The notes under the pieces: generated by a model
What the model was told of the DNA's origin: nothing
The model's database searches: none
The model's input: only the letters and a program-made list of their open reading frames with translations
Program-made: the position numbers and the translations under genes
In this document: positions 48,024 to 60,976 of the stretch, one piece after another
Layout of the letters: every line of letters begins with the position of its first letter
How positions within the stretch are numbered: position 1 is the stretch's first letter
NCBI GenBank assembly: GCA_018466975.1
Contig: CM031555.1
Coordinates: 372,001-436,000 of the forward strand
Reading direction: 5' to 3'
DNA from: Sparassis latifolia
Taxonomy: Eukaryota > Basidiomycota > Agaricomycetes > Polyporales > Sparassidaceae
DNA length: 64,000 nucleotides

Positions 48024-48705
48024 ATGTCCTCAAACAAGGAGAACGATTACATACTCCCTGGATTCGGCCTTGGCCAGTATGGTCAAGATGTTGGCGACGG
48101 CAGAGTAAGCTTCCTAGCCGTTTATTTATTCAATGTGGCTAACATCATTTACATTCGCAGTACCACTGCACGTTGTGCCCGAAGACTTTCAATGGCGACT
48201 TGAAGACAAAATACCGCCATGTAATGTCGGATGAGCACCTCAAAAGGTTGCCGCCAATCTACTGCCAACAGTTGCTGTTGCTCAAGGACAGCGATATGGC
48301 TCTGGTGTGCCCTAAATGCCAGAAGAAGTGAGTAGAGGTGATTTTCTTTGAGGACACGTTCTGACGGCGAGCAGGTTCAGTCGCGGTGACTCCATGAAGA
48401 AGCACGCCGATACGTGTGGGGTCCCAAAGAAAAGGAAAGAACCGCGGGCTTCACGGCCGCGTAGGAGGCCTGCGCAGGTCGTCCAAACCCCGGCGGTGGT
48501 GGAAGAGGTCCCTCCACCAGATCCCGACTTCCCCGAACTCAAGGGCAACCCGCGGTTCACGGAGGCGGTGCGGGTGGCGGCACAGCCGTTCAACTTTGAC
48601 AATCTCATGGGGGATCCTCTACTCCTGGAGTTTGTGCGATTCGTGGTGTATCTGAATTGCTACATCATTCCGACACACTATCCGCACCTAGTAGGCGTCT
48701 ACTAA
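48024..48705 (+). CDS. small two-finger zinc protein (paralogue of 31746-33098)
   Basis: Exons 48024-48104, 48161-48327 and 48375-48705 join in frame to 192 aa. Finger 1 is C-x2-C-x13-H-x5-H (CTLCPKTFNGDLKTKYRH...H), followed by LKRLPPIYCQQLLLL. Finger 2 is C-x2-C-x12-H-x3-C (CPKCQKKFSRGDSMKKHADTC). A basic patch (KKRKEPRASRPRRRP) follows, probably for nuclear import or nucleic-acid contact. The tail is acidic, then hydrophobic (FNFDNLMGDPLLLEFVRFVV). Finger spacing, the intron inside finger 2 and the HL..LP linker are shared with the protein at 31746-33098, so the two are paralogues. Function unknown. Confidence 0.75.
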
Positions 48706-49016
48706 GCCGCTACTGCGGCCTGCTCCCTTCTCACCGCTATCGTTATTGTTATTTATGGCCTCTTCGTTGTAGTCATTCTTCTGGATACATACCAACTACC
48801 TACTTAATCTCTGTTTTGCCGTGGTACTTCAAATGTAAAGTTAATTGAAGTGCGATCAACTTGTGTGGCCTCGCAACTTGAACACGTGGGCGCGGCCCGG
48901 ATCGCTGGCGTGCTCGCTCTTCTCCACTCGAATACTCAGTACTCAATTCCTGCTTGCGACATGACACAAACTTTGACACAAGTAATCCTCAGGACCTTTC
49001 TCTCTGTATTTAACGT
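48706..49016. other. intergenic region, zinc protein 3' / IPK1 5'
   Basis: 311 bp, T-rich just after the stop codon (likely 3' untranslated region). No gene or TATA box recognised. Confidence 0.4.
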
Positions 49017-50433
49017 ATGAGTTGCCTCTTTCGAATCACGGAGACAGATCCGAAGGACTGGAAATATGTGTCTGAAGGCGGTTCAACTGTGGTCTTTTCG
49101 TACGCCGGCCCTGCCAATCCTCAATTCGACAGGACGGTCCTACGATTACAGAAAGTTGGCATATCTGATTCCATAGCTCGAAGTTCAGAATCTCCGGCGG
49201 AGGATCTCGTCGACCCTGGCATTATCTTCCACCACACTGTAATCTCTAAGCTGGTTCCAGCACAGTACCTCCCGCGTCTAGAGCCAGTGCTTGTTGGGCG
49301 GGGTTGGTTGCTGCATCTGGCTCAGCTATGTCAAGCCCAGAGGCCTCAGGATAGGCGCGTAAAGGATTGCGTTGACGTGCGATGCAGGAAGGCCGTCCTT
49401 GCCACAGACTTCGTGGGCGGGCCAGGTTGGGCCGTTGAAATCAAGGTATGTCTGATGCTTGGCTGTGTGGTCGGTGGGTAGGCTAATGATTGATTTTCCA
49501 GCCAAAGTGGGGTTTTCTTCCGTCTCCGACCTATCTCTCGCCGTCGACGCGTTCGATCAAGACGCGTACATGCCGTTTCTGCATGCATGCTCATCTGAAA
49601 TACACGCGGGGTGACATCGTCGCGTGCGGTTATTGTCCCCTTGATCTCTATTCCGGAGAGCAGACACGCGTCAGACGCGCTCTCCATGCCTTGTGGAATG
49701 CATGGATCGGTAGCAGCGGTCGCATTAACAATTTGCGAGTATTCGTAGGAGGAAAATTACTGGAACCTACGTTTGAGGCGTGTAGACATCTTCTGGGCAT
49801 TGAAGTACTTAGCTGACTGCGCCGTTTTGCTAGCCCTCATCTCTCAGAGAGCTGGCGCTCGAATTCGGTTCCGTGTCCTTGTCGGATAACTTTGTGGCCA
49901 TTAATCAACTTCGTGATCAATTCACAGCTATTCTTCTCCCAATCATTCTTGAGACCCCTGTCCTCCACACGTTGTCCACATTGCAGCGGACGCTCGATGA
50001 GCTAGACATTGAAGGGCTTGCCGCGCTCTGGACGCGCGCCCATGCCGATGGGGTGGACAGCCCTCCCCCTGCGCTCGGCGATGGCATCTCCCAACCTACC
50101 ATAGACGAATGGACGCGTTTCATCAGCGATTATACGAGCAAGATACATACTCCAGGGCAATTCGGGAAGGAACCACAAGTGCACGAATTGCGATACTACT
50201 GTCTCGCCTATCTCCTGTCGACTACATTCAAAGACTGTTCTATTATCCTTCGCATGCGGCCTCTCAAAGAGGGCGCGCACCACAGCTGTGACAACTTCGA
50301 CAGCTCAGTCACGGTCATCGATCTGGATGTCAAGAGCATCTCTCGAATGCAGAAATGGGCGAAGCAGGATCGTGAGATTGTGGAGACCTACGCCAAGACG
50401 GAACGGCGTGAATGTCAAGACCGATACAGATGA
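49017..50433 (+). CDS. IPK1: inositol-pentakisphosphate 2-kinase
   Basis: Makes phytate (InsP6) from InsP5 in the nucleus, needed for mRNA export in yeast. Exons 49017-49445, 49502-49770 and 49848-50433 join in frame to 427 aa. Conserved blocks: WKYVSEGGSTVVFSYAG (nucleotide-binding start), FHHTVISKLVPAQYLPRLEP, GWAVEIKPKWGFLPS (the EIKPK signature), the zinc-site region TRTCRFCMHAH, and DIVACGYCPLDLYSG with the catalytic Asp. A long helical C-terminal part contains KDCSIILRMRPL and VTVIDLDVKSISRMQKWAKQD. Intron 2 has the weak donor GTTTGA but is needed to keep the frame (LLEPT|ELALEFG). Confidence 0.92.
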
Positions 50434-51710
50434 TAACAGTAAGAGAGTTCTACTCGATTTAAATTGAATCCTCTTCATTCATCGCAATGCTCTCCAGAAC
50501 CCCTTGCACCAGAGGCAAGTATGTGCACTGGCGACCGACCAGAGTGTTGACATGACTGTGCATGTACTGGCTACTACAGTATTTGCATACATCATCTACT
50601 TTCGACTAGGCATCATCGCAGATGAGCTTCGATGCGCTCGCGCGCAATCGCAGCATTGATTTGCCCCTGGCAGATGTAATTATGACACATTTCAAACGAA
50701 GTGAGTCTCCCAAATTCTGCAACTGCATCAACTCATATAATTAGACAAACATGCATTAGAACGCAAAGAGTACGCTGAAGCCAATCAAGAACATGCACAG
50801 ATACGTCGCTGTTTACTGCGCTGTCTATGGCAGTGGTGGATGATGGTGTAGTGACGTATTGACTGGGCGACGTGTCCTCAGTGGGCGTTGGCTTCGACAA
50901 AATGCGGTGGGGGCACATCCTGTCGCAGGTTAGCTCGGAGGGGCAGCGGTGCATATAGCGCATGTCGGTCTGGTGTACATACTTCATCGATAATGAACGG
51001 GTTTGAACGCACACGCGTATACACTGAATCAGTATTTGTAGCCTTGAGAGGAGATGACCACTTTAATGTATTAGACTCACCATCTGAACAAACATCCCAC
51101 AAAGACGGCCCATAGCAGAAGAGGTTCTCTTGAACCGCCTCGCGAGTCGCCCTAGCAGCAGCAGGACGATGTGAAGTCAGACTTTTTGTAAGAAGAGTAC
51201 GCACCTCATCTAGGACGTTCGCAGTGACGTAACCAGCAATTCCGTCGCTGTGGGACCTAGAAGCTCAAGGAGCTCTGTAGAAAAAGACCAGTGACCCAAA
51301 AAAAGAGACGAACAAAAGCCGGTAGAACAGAGAAAAAATTGGGAGACCAGAGGAAACCCAGAATAAACCCAGAATAAAGACCGAGACGCTTTCAGACCCA
51401 GGAAAATTGGACAGAAACGGGTGTCAAGGAAGAGACGACCGAGAAGAAGGAAACCGAGACGTCAAAATTCCGGACATGTCACAATGACGGAGAACCCAAG
51501 ACAAGTTCCAAACCCGCGCGAAAAGAAGAGGAAGCTGAACCATTCCAGGATCACAAAAGGCACATGACCGCAGCATCGACATACGATGCAGAAGCGAGTC
51601 CATGAAAATTGAAGAAAAGGCGGACGGAAAACTGCGTGCACTCAGCTTCCATAGCGATCTCGCTCCGGGGTTCAGAAGCGAGAGTGTATAATTGGTATTG
51701 AGACTGCGCC
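50434..51710. other. intergenic region, IPK1 3' / Zn2Cys6 gene 3'
   Basis: About 1.3 kb between two convergent genes. A short ATG frame near 50622 (MSFDALARNRSIDLP) is not clearly a gene. From about 51290 the sequence is A-rich, with a short tandem repeat (CCCAGAATAAA twice at about 51357-51378). Confidence 0.45.
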
Positions 51711-53797
51711 TCAAGCATCCGGCTCGCTTCCAAAGATTTCCACCCACAGCGCTTTGAGGCTGTTTGAGGGTGGAATTTCTGCAGCTGTGCCAGTGTTCGA
51801 GGCTTCGGAACAGTCAGTTTGAGCCTCTGCCGGCAGCATCCAACCGTCAGGGTGGAGGTAGTCGACATCGAGGGCAATTACGGGCATAGGAAATTTGGCC
51901 ATGCATTCCTGGAGCGCCGCTTCCATGAAGCCCGGAAGAGGCCCCTGAGGAATAGTGGCAGATTCGCTCGGAATTGAAGCTTCGGAGGAAGTGAAGGAAG
52001 GGGCAGTGGGGAAGAAGTCACGATCCATCGGCAGTTCCTGGTCAGGCTGGAAGATTGGCCCAAGGAAGCCGTCAGGGTTGCTCTCAGCATGAGGCTGTGC
52101 GATGAGGGACACCCCAGCATTGAGAATGCCGGCGTTAGGTTGAGCGCAAGCGTAGGACCATGGCGGTACAGCCAGCAAGTCCATACCGGAGGTTGTGCCA
52201 TTGGAGGACAGCGCGCTCAAGTTCGAGGGTATCGGGAGGAAAAGTGCGTCTTGATCACCGTCGTCTACGCCAATGGCAGCCAGCTCACGCTCCAGCTCTT
52301 CAGCGAGAGCCCGCTCCGCCTCGAGTTCGTCGAACGCCGTGGGGGAGGCGCCCTGAACCGAACTCGAGGAGGAGAGGAACTCCCGCGAAGCATCCGGAAC
52401 TTGCAAAGAGCTTACTGCCTGAGTCTCTGAGACGACAACGGCATTTTGTCCAGCATTGGCACTGGAGGGAGCGAAGGTCAGGCATCTGAGTAGAAGAGGA
52501 GATCTATCAGCATTTATTTTCGACAACACGTTTGAATGAGAAGTTCGGATGTCGTTATGGTAGGAGCGATATGCTGACCGGCCATCAGACGCTGCTCCTT
52601 ACGCACGGACAACAGGCGCAGAATACAGAAGGACTGTATTTTCATCGCAACGTGGTTAAAAGGACTCACTCGACTGGGCCGTTCGACCCGTTCGATACGC
52701 TCCGCTCCGCCTCCAACAGCACGAAAGACGGCGAGGATCCCCACGCCGACGAAGGCTTCATGGTCCACGTCGACCGCGGTCTCGACGAACCCTGCTGCGA
52801 CCTGGAAGAGCTGTTGTGCCTCGACCTAGACGAGCTGTTCGAAGAACTATGTCTCGAGTACCCAGGGCGCGACCACTGTGTCCTGCCCGCGCCGGCCTGC
52901 CCCAAAGCGGGTCCAGAGGAAGACCGAGAGAAACCAGCTTCGAAGGGGTTCACATCGAAGTACGCAGGAGCAGGCGGCTGGGGGAGAGCAGCACCATGAA
53001 CCTCTAGCGACGGTGCAGCAGCTTGAGGGAACGAGTACGGAGAGACCTGAGACAGGTTGTACGCGTCGTGTACTAAGGGCAATGCAGCCTGGGCACTCAT
53101 AATCTCGCTCATCAATGGCATAATCGATGGCATAGGCTCTCCGGCGTAGCCATAGACGGCATCGGGGACACTGTAGGCATAAGCCTCCGCACCCCGAAGC
53201 TTGGTCTTCTTGGCCTTGATCCTGTTGTTCTTGTGATCGAGTACGTACACACACACCGCTCCGCTCTTGAGGCAACGCTTGCAAGTGGGGCGAGTGCCGG
53301 TGCACTACAAATATGGACGAGAGTTAGTGACGTCGGATCGGCCACACCGCTGGACGTACCTTGGTCTTGCGCTCGCGGCATCTCTCACAAGCTTGGGGCG
53401 TACGCAAGCGTTCGGGGACTAGGGACCGTATCCAGCCAATGCGCTTGCCAGATGGCGTCGCCTGTGGCGGGAGAGCGCCAGTCGCGATTGATCCCGGGAA
53501 TTGGAACTGCTCGGGGTACGTGGGCGGCATGGATGCTTCGAGGAATTCAGGCTGGGGAATGCCCACGTTGGGGTATCCAGTCCTGATGACCGAGTTATTG
53601 TACTGGATGTGGTTCTCAAAGCCGCTCAATCCGAGTCCCTTAGGAACCCGCGAAGTGAGAGCACCGAGAGTGGGAGACTTCTGGGCGATGAACTGCTGCA
53701 GACGCGAAAGACGCGACTCCGAGGGAACCCGCGACCTGGCCAGCACGTCGCGGGGGAGAGTAGGTTGGGCATGGAAAGGAATCTGAGTAGCCAGCAT
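51711..53797 (-). CDS. Zn(II)2Cys6 transcription factor
   Basis: Nuclear DNA-binding regulator of the Gal4 class. The zinc cluster ACERCRERKTK|CTGTRPTCKRC...CVY is split by an intron (about 53306-53358) and keeps all six cysteines; the family linker follows. It lies at about residue 137, after a Pro-rich N-terminus (MLATQIPFHAQPTLPRD). Downstream are a Ser/Arg-rich run, an intron of 184 bp (52486-52669, long for this genome), an acidic coiled stretch (ELEAERALAEELERELAAI) and a Pro/Ser/Asp-rich C-terminus ending WVEIFGSEPDA, perhaps the activation domain. I see no fungal-TF middle homology domain. Target genes are unknown, and the leucine-catabolic neighbour need not be one. Confidence 0.87.
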
Positions 53798-54204
53798 TGT
53801 TACAAATAATAGAAGAGTGAAATGATGATAATGATAACGGCGTTAAGGGAAAAGGTAGGGGAGGCTAGCAACCGACAACTGGGGCTTTTATAGGCCTTAC
53901 AACAATCTCAACCCTGGTCGAGGTCAGAATCGATGCTTTGCGATGCTCCACATACCGGTCTAACATGAAATATCCGAGGAAAGATATCTTGTCCTGGCAG
54001 TCAAGTACAACAAGAAAATCTCTGCAGCTTACCTCGGCATGCTTGATTCTTCCTCTGAAGCATATAGACGCAGTGCAGTAGCCTAGGCCATCAATAGTTT
54101 CATCCAATAGATCCAGTATCAGTACAAGAACCTAGATGTTACAACGATGCACGCATAAACAGCGATCGGTGGAGCCTCCCATGGTCGAGAGTAAAACGGC
54201 CGCA
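53798..54204. other. intergenic region upstream of the Zn2Cys6 gene
   Basis: About 400 bp between two minus-strand genes; it should hold the promoter of the zinc-cluster factor. No gene seen. Confidence 0.4.
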
Positions 54205-55993
54205 TCATGACGTGCGCCGGCGGAACTCCTCGTTAAACTCGCGACCAATGAGCATGCGCCTGATTTCCTGGGTCCCTGCTCCAACCGTGTAGAGTCTGGC
54301 GTCACGCAGGAAGCGTCCTGTGGGGTAATCTGCCAGTCTCTATCAGTGAATGAACAGAGCGATAGCATTGGCAGACGAAGCACCATTAATATAGCCATTT
54401 CCACCTAGACATTGCATGGCATCCATTGTAACTTCAACCGCTCGATCCGAAGAGTACAGGATCGCGCCGGCACAATCCTGTCCAGTCATGAACAGAATGC
54501 GACGGAAACGACGACATTGTATACGCACCCGCCGACTGACCCTTCCCTCGTCAGCTGCCTTCGCAACAGCATAGACGTACGCTCGCGTCGCGTTCAACTT
54601 GGTATACATGTCCGCGATCTTGCCTGGTTCCTTGATTCAAGACATATCCACAACACCAAGGAAGTGAGAAAAAAACCTTGCATGAGCTGGAACGTCCCGA
54701 TAGGCTGACCGAATTGCTTGCGATCATGCACGTACTCAATTGCATAGTCGAACGCAGCCTGCATGAGACTGGCGCGCATCATGGCCGTTAGCAGACTACG
54801 AATTAGAAGTAATAAATCCTCACCCCAACGGTCCACCGCAGAGCACAAGGCGCTCCAGGTCGAGACCAGACATGAGCACCTGGGCTCCGCCGTCTATCTT
54901 CCCCAGGACATTTTCTACAGGACTGTCGGAAAAGGGACGCACAGGCACAGGGGACGCGAACTCACCCTCAGGTACGAAACAATCCTCAAACACGAGCTCG
55001 CACGTGTCACTGCCCCGCATCCCCACCTTGTCTAGTTTCTGGTGCGTGGAGAACCCAGGCATACCGCGCTCGACGATAAACGTCGTTATGCCGCGCGACC
55101 CTTTCTCCGGTGAGGTCTTGCCATATACCACGAGCGTGGAGGCAACCGGGCCATTTGTGATCCTAGAACGCATCAATCTACCGGCGAAGAGCCTTGCAAA
55201 TGGGGCGGACCCACCAGAACTTGTTCCCGTTCAGTTTGTAGCCCCCGTCCACCTTGTCGGCGCGCAGCCTCATGCTAATCACGTCGCTGCCACTGCCCGG
55301 TTCGCTCATCGCGAGACTCCCGACTTTTTGCCAGAAACAAGATCTGGGAGATACTTCGCCTTTTGGGCTGCCGTTCCCCACCGATGAATCTGCCATTTCC
55401 TCAGATAAAAAAGACTACTGGGCCTGAATACGCGTACCTGATTCACGCACAAGTTTGAATGTGCGCCGTACGAGAGTGCGACGGAGCCAGACGCGCGCGA
55501 GAGCTCCTCCATCGCTAAAGTGTGGTTGAAATAGCCGAGGGCAAGTCCACCATAGTCCGGAGACACGGTGACCCCAAGGAGGCCCATGGAGCCCAACTTC
55601 TCCCAGATTTCCTGCAAGACAAATACGTCTCAGCACAACTTCATCCCTCTACAGTATATTTGCATTTGTGCGCTAACTGCTTGGAAATTGGGCGTCTATT
55701 ACGTAGCAGGAGACAATTCACCATAGGGAACACATTGTTTCGGTCTATCTCTCCAGCGATCGGAGCAATCTCTCGTTGGGCAAACTCAGTGACCGCGTTT
55801 CTGAACTGTGTCAATGGGTCAAGTCACAGTCAGTCCAGGTTCGTGCATCACACCGTACCTCAGCCTGTTCTTCCGTCAGACCCGCCACATCACTGTTGTA
55901 AAACGACGCATTTCGACGCTGTATCCTGCCTTGTGTGGGCAATGAGCGTAGAAGGCGGGTAGACGGGCGAGCGAGTGAACGGAAGGACAACAT
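54205..55993 (-). CDS. isovaleryl-CoA dehydrogenase, mitochondrial
   Basis: FAD-dependent acyl-CoA dehydrogenase of leucine breakdown in the mitochondrial matrix. The ATG at 55993 gives an Arg-rich, acid-free presequence ([20 protein letters not shown]). Blocks: [60 protein letters not shown], and the signature [15 protein letters not shown]. Further on are [18 protein letters not shown] and [18 protein letters not shown]; the Glu of LERLVL is the position of the catalytic base in isovaleryl-CoA dehydrogenases. [29 protein letters not shown] and [19 protein letters not shown] follow. At least ten introns. The placement of the Glu favours isovaleryl- over short-chain acyl-CoA dehydrogenase. 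Confidence 0.93.
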
Positions 55994-56521
55994 GAATCCG
56001 GGGCCGATCACGAGCCTGTGCGGGGAAGGTATTTAAAAGTATCTAAATTACGTAACGAATCTAACGTTGTAAGGTAAGCGGGCGAATATGAAAAAAAACC
56101 AACCTGTTCAGTCAGACTATTAGTATCTGCTGCTTCAAAACTCATGATCGGGGAGAAATCGACTTGAGACCAACGACTTCGGAAAATAAACTGCATGCAA
56201 GATGCGTCGCGGTGAACATGGTCTCTAACCCACATTCGGTTATACACCTTCCCTATATAGTGTAGGTGTTCGTACCCCCACAATCGACGCCGCGATGGTA
56301 CTGAGAACTGCTATAAGTCGTCTCAGGAATTTGTAGCTATGGACGGTATATACATCCCGATCGAGGCGTGGGCTATATGCATACCAGCCAAGATACCGGC
56401 TCAACATTATCATGACCACACTGTACATAACGATACACCAAGAAGTTGACCGTCCTTCGGTAGATACTAACGTGACTACTCACTCGATTGGCCATGACAG
56501 CGTAGATTGAGTACTCGAGAC
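55994..56521. other. intergenic region, IVD 5' / WC-2 3'
   Basis: About 530 bp; promoter of isovaleryl-CoA dehydrogenase and 3' end of the GATA factor. No gene or clear element recognised. Confidence 0.4.
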
Positions 56522-57706
56522 CTAGAATAGAAGAGAGGGACCTGATGCGTCGCCTTCGGCATCAGGCTCCTTTCGCGCCTTCTTCGCCCACCGCAATCCA
56601 CACGCGTTGCAGAGCGTCTTGGGTCCAAGAGGACCCTGAGTAGGAATATAATGAGATGAACAGAGTGAAATACGGCAACGAATACTCTGACCTTGCGCCA
56701 TTCAGGCGAGTCCGTGCGCCCACATGTTACGCATACATACTGTTCCGCGGCATGCATTCTCTTGACCTGAGAAAAGGTTCAGATTGGATGGAGTTGCGCC
56801 ATTGATAAGGACAAACCTTCTTTCGCTGTGCCTCGCTCGTCTCATCATCCACACTGCCAGAACCGGAGGCAGAAGAAGAAGCGGCATATCCGCTCGTGTC
56901 GAAACTGCCTCTAGTGTCGAAGCTAACTCTAGCATCGAAGCTACCTCTGCCGGCCATAGGACTGGGTAACGCCTCGTCGTACGAACCACCAGATTGAATG
57001 CCATAGTACGAGTCCTGAGGCCGAGTATTCGCGGGAGGAGCTGAAGACGTAGATGCAGCGGGACCTGCCTGTGGATCGACAGTCTGCTGTTGTGCACGCA
57101 ATTGGAGGAGGCGCTGCTGCAGGCGCTCGTTCTCCATCTTAAGTTCGAGGAACGTGTTCAGCATGGCTGTGTTACGACTAGGGTATGGCTTGGCCATAGC
57201 GAAAAAGCATTGGAATTTATCAGTTTGGGGACTGACGTGGGGCTGTCCGGTTATCTCGAAGAGGACTTCGCGAGGGCGCGAGGAGTAGTCGTGGGCGACG
57301 CAGAACTCGTTCTTGCACTGCAGACGCGCGTATGCAAGAAGGGGACGTCGGGTGTGTAGGCAATCAGCGAACATTGTGCGGAAGCTCGCGCGATCATCAA
57401 CTGCCAGCACGATCGGTCAGGCAGGATGCTCAGGGTAGGATAGGAGGAGGACAAACCGTTCATGAGGTTGACAAGGTCGCCATCAACGAGTTCCTCGTCC
57501 CTCCATCCCAACAATTCTGTCACTGCAGCCCCGCAGTACCACACCTTCCCCGTCGCATTAAGCACGAGGATAATCGCGTCGCTGAGTTCGGTAATGAGCA
57601 GGTCTGCCCACCGCTTCCGCTTGGTGAACTCAAACGTCTGCGGCTCCTTCTGTTTCGGCGCCGAGTTCGACGGGCCCGCCTGGGGTATTGCCTGCGCAAG
57701 AGACAT
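56522..57706 (-). CDS. WC-2: White-collar-2-like PAS/GATA factor
   Basis: Partner of the blue-light receptor WC-1 in the fungal white-collar complex; nuclear. From the ATG at 57706, the PAS domain spans about residues 30-190 ([40 protein letters not shown], and [20 protein letters not shown] in the later part). A coiled stretch follows ([20 protein letters not shown]), then a Ser-rich linker. A single GATA-type zinc finger ends the protein ([32 protein letters not shown]), split by an intron, with the tail KKARKEPD. The size and the PAS-coil-GATA order fit WC-2 rather than a nitrogen GATA factor, which has no PAS. WC-1 is not in this window. Confidence 0.9.
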
Positions 57707-59435
57707 GGAGGAAGAGAGCGGAAGAGAGCGAAAGCATGAGGATGCGCCAAAAGTGTACAACTAGGTTCTGTCAAAGAGGCCTGTCCGCAAATGGCAGTTC
57801 CTGACATACCTATGTTGTCTTCCGAATTTGGCGAATTTGACCACCATCAGATCTATCTATGAATGCCGCTGATCTTTCGTAGACAGGTATTTAGGTAAGT
57901 AGTATACCAGGCTGACCAGCATTGGTCTCAACGTTCTCCGGTTATTCGGCGGAAGACGACACTGACAGATTATTATATTGGTTACCTACATATTTTGTGC
58001 CAGTGACCGTCCTCCCCACCTCAGTAAGGTCACTATTAGTTTGACTTCGGGAGACTAATTGGGCAGTAGTTTCTACGCAGGACAACGGTTCGCATTGAAG
58101 AACGGACACAGCGGCCAGGCTCACTCTGAAGATCAACCGATGTTATCCTGTATATCCACTGGCAGACCCAGTTTTATTTCCAGCGATATACCTCACGGTG
58201 CCCATATTAACACATTGCACCACCCCTGGCGTCGCGAGCAGATCACTACGGAGAAGGGAGGAACTTTGTGAGGTGAGTGTTTTGTTTACTCTGCCTTAGC
58301 AATTCGAGCACGGCTGCTCTGCCAGGTTGCAAAAAACTATTCCTTCAATTTCACCCTTAAGAGCCCGCGAAATTTCTCTTCATTCAGTTCGCAGATCGCT
58401 CACATGGGAAAAGTAACTGCGACGGAGAATTGTGCGCATAAAACACACACCCCGAGGGTGATCCGGATGCTTGTCTAACCTTTGCATGACGCGGTTGATT
58501 CTCTCCTTCTAAGCAGCTCTTATGCACAGGCCCGGCGATCTAGGAAGAGGCATGCACAGATCACGTCTCTTCTGCTGGCTGATCTCTTCTCGGGTGTTCT
58601 TGCCTACTCCACCGCAGCAGTCATGCGCCACACTCCGCGGTTCGCGATCTCCCACAGTTATTCTCTTTTGATGTTTCTGAAACTTTGACACTTGCGCTCC
58701 ACGTTTCGCTTCCCCCTCACAGAGCCGTGCGAACCGTCATTGTTTTTTCATAGATTCGCTCAAGATTCGCTCGTGAAATTGGGAGTCTCGCACTATCCTC
58801 GGACCGACCCCCGCGTCACCAGTTCCCCTGCTCGCTGCCCCCCGCTGCGAAGCTGATTGACTCAAGAAGCAACCATCCGCTTTTTCTTGCGGGGTAGGCT
58901 TCCTTCGTGGAAGAACTTCTAATCGCGTGTCCACCGTTGCCGGCAGACTCTCGTAACTCTCACGAAGGCGGAGATTCTGCACGTATTCGTGCGACACCAA
59001 CACAGACGCGCGGAAAATTTCACCATACGAAATAAAGCAGCTGCCATGCCGTCCCCAATTACATCAGGGAGATTCCTCGCGCACAGCTCCAAGTGCTCGT
59101 GTCCCGGACCCGAGCTCGTCGGCCCACCGAAATTAGCGTCCGCTCGATCCGTGCACTCATGCTGAGAATGGTGACACACAAGATAATCATTAAGCTGGCC
59201 TGCTATAAACAATGCGCCCAAGTAAACAGTACACGCAAGACCGGTAATAATAGCAGTGGATATGAGATAAACGTCAAGAATGAAGCACGGGAAAAATGTC
59301 CAAGGGAACAGATAGGATGTGTATGCTTTATGGTGTAAGGTACCTCTACGTTTTGCGGTGTTCGACGACTGATATCCCAAGAAAGAGGAGAGGACGCGGA
59401 AGGACGACGAAATGAGAAGGTTAGGAGTGGATAGT
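57707..59435. other. intergenic region, no gene recognised
   Basis: About 1.7 kb between the WC-2 promoter side and the 3' end of the SDR gene. Short frames (58482-58688, 58737-59003) without motifs. An upstream regulatory region for the light-response factor is expected at its left end. Confidence 0.45.
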
Positions 59436-60976
59436 TTAGATGATGCAATAGCCTCCGTCTACGCGGATTTCAGAGCCGGTCATGAATCGCGAAGCGTCGC
59501 TCGCAAGGAACACGATGGCGCCCTAGGGGGGGGTCAATACGTGCATGAAACGCAGAAATCGTGCAATACACACCGCAAGGTCTTCTGGTTCACCGATCTA
59601 GAGAAACGGACGTGAGCCAAAAGTGCTGGCGAACGTGGTAACCGTAAACTCACCCTGCCCATGGGCGTGAGGCTTTCCCACGTTTTCTGAAATTTCATCG
59701 GCAGGGCATCAGAAAACCAGCCACGAAACACGACGCGAACACAAACCTTAAGCTCCTGGTCATGCGCGAGGACGGTTCTCGTCAGTCTGGTCAACATGTA
59801 TCCCGGACTGGGCGCCAAGGACTCTGGTCAGCGCTACGCTGCCTATGACGTAATGGAACCCACCTCAGGCAGTTCACGCGGACACCCTTCTTGGCCCACT
59901 CCACGGCTAGACTGGCCGCCATGTGTTTCACAGCTGCGTAGACGCAGATTCAGGTCATCTGGTGTCACAACGACAGGAACATGGCGCGAAAAAGCGCGAT
60001 GCGTACCTGCTTTTGCGGCATTATACGGCGTCTGTGGCTGGGGAATGTTGACGATCTAATTCCAGAGATAGCGCGTCAGACATTGTGTCATGTGGGGTAA
60101 TCAGAGTACTCACGTTGGCTGACATGGACGCGACGAGGACGATGCTTCCTCCGCCCTGGGGGATCATGTTGCGCGCCGCCTCACGCGCGGTAAAGAACGC
60201 ACCATGGACATTAATATCGTACAGACGCTTTATGCGGTCAAAGGGATAGCTGAATTCACACGGGAACGTCAGAAAAAATCATTCACAGGGACCCGGGTAC
60301 GTACTCGAACGCAGAATAGTTCTCAACGATACCTGAAGGGCGAATGAGCGCGTGAGCACGCTATAAGGCACGTGACGTACCAGCTGATGCAACGACCGAG
60401 TCGATGCGGCCGTACGTGTCCATCACCCTTCGAAAAGCTTGCTGCACAGAGAGCTCGGAGGACACGTCGCAGCCGACGCCCATAACGTTGTAGTCGCCGG
60501 GTACCATGTCACTGTCAACTTCACACCTTATCAGCAGTCTGCGCAGGCACGAAGGGGCTGGGATCCTGACCGCATGCCGCCTTGACGACTTCATGCGCTG
60601 CCTCCCCCGCCTCCTCTTCCTTAAGGTCAAGGATAGCGAGGGACGTGCAACCCGACTCCACGAACGCGCGACAGAATTCGAGGCCCAACCCACGCGCGGC
60701 ACCCGTGACCATGCATACCTGGGAACGGTAACGCGAACGCTGTATAAGCTCTGTTCCGCACCACACGCGCGCGCGCGCGAAACGCACCTTGTTTGCCATT
60801 GAGAAATCAGGCAGTGATTTGAGGGCCCTCGCTTTCGCTGCCACCGCAGCACTCGGCAGTGCACTGGTGGCGGCATTGGTACTGTTAAATCTTGTCTGAG
60901 GGACGCATGCCCGAGTCCGTGCGACAACGACAGGCTGAGTGGATTTGATTGCCTGCGAGAGGAGTCGAGTAGCCAT
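59436..60976 (-). CDS. short-chain dehydrogenase/reductase with mitochondrial-type presequence
   Basis: Classical SDR, NAD(P)-dependent, closest in style to fungal mannitol/xylulose/sorbose reductases; the substrate is not determined. The first 40 or so residues (MATRLLSQAIKSTQPVVVAR) look like a mitochondrial targeting peptide. Cofactor motif TGAARGLGLEFC; GVGCDVSSELSVQQAF holds the adenine-side Asp; VVASAG is the NAG-like motif. ANIVNIPQPQTPYNAAKA contains the catalytic Tyr and Lys, with Ser in the preceding SMSAN. RVNCL, PGYML, the block MGR|IGEPEDLA and the end SRFMTGSEIRVDGGYCII are family-typical. One exon (59574-59597) is only 24 nt long and codes IGEPEDLA. The final intron has a CCCCCCCCTAG acceptor. 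Confidence 0.87.

Noticed and set aside
51711..57706. possible light- or leucine-regulated gene cluster (Zn2Cys6, isovaleryl-CoA dehydrogenase, WC-2)
   Set aside because: Neighbouring position only; no shared promoter, no pathway partners nearby, and the flanking genes are unrelated housekeeping functions.
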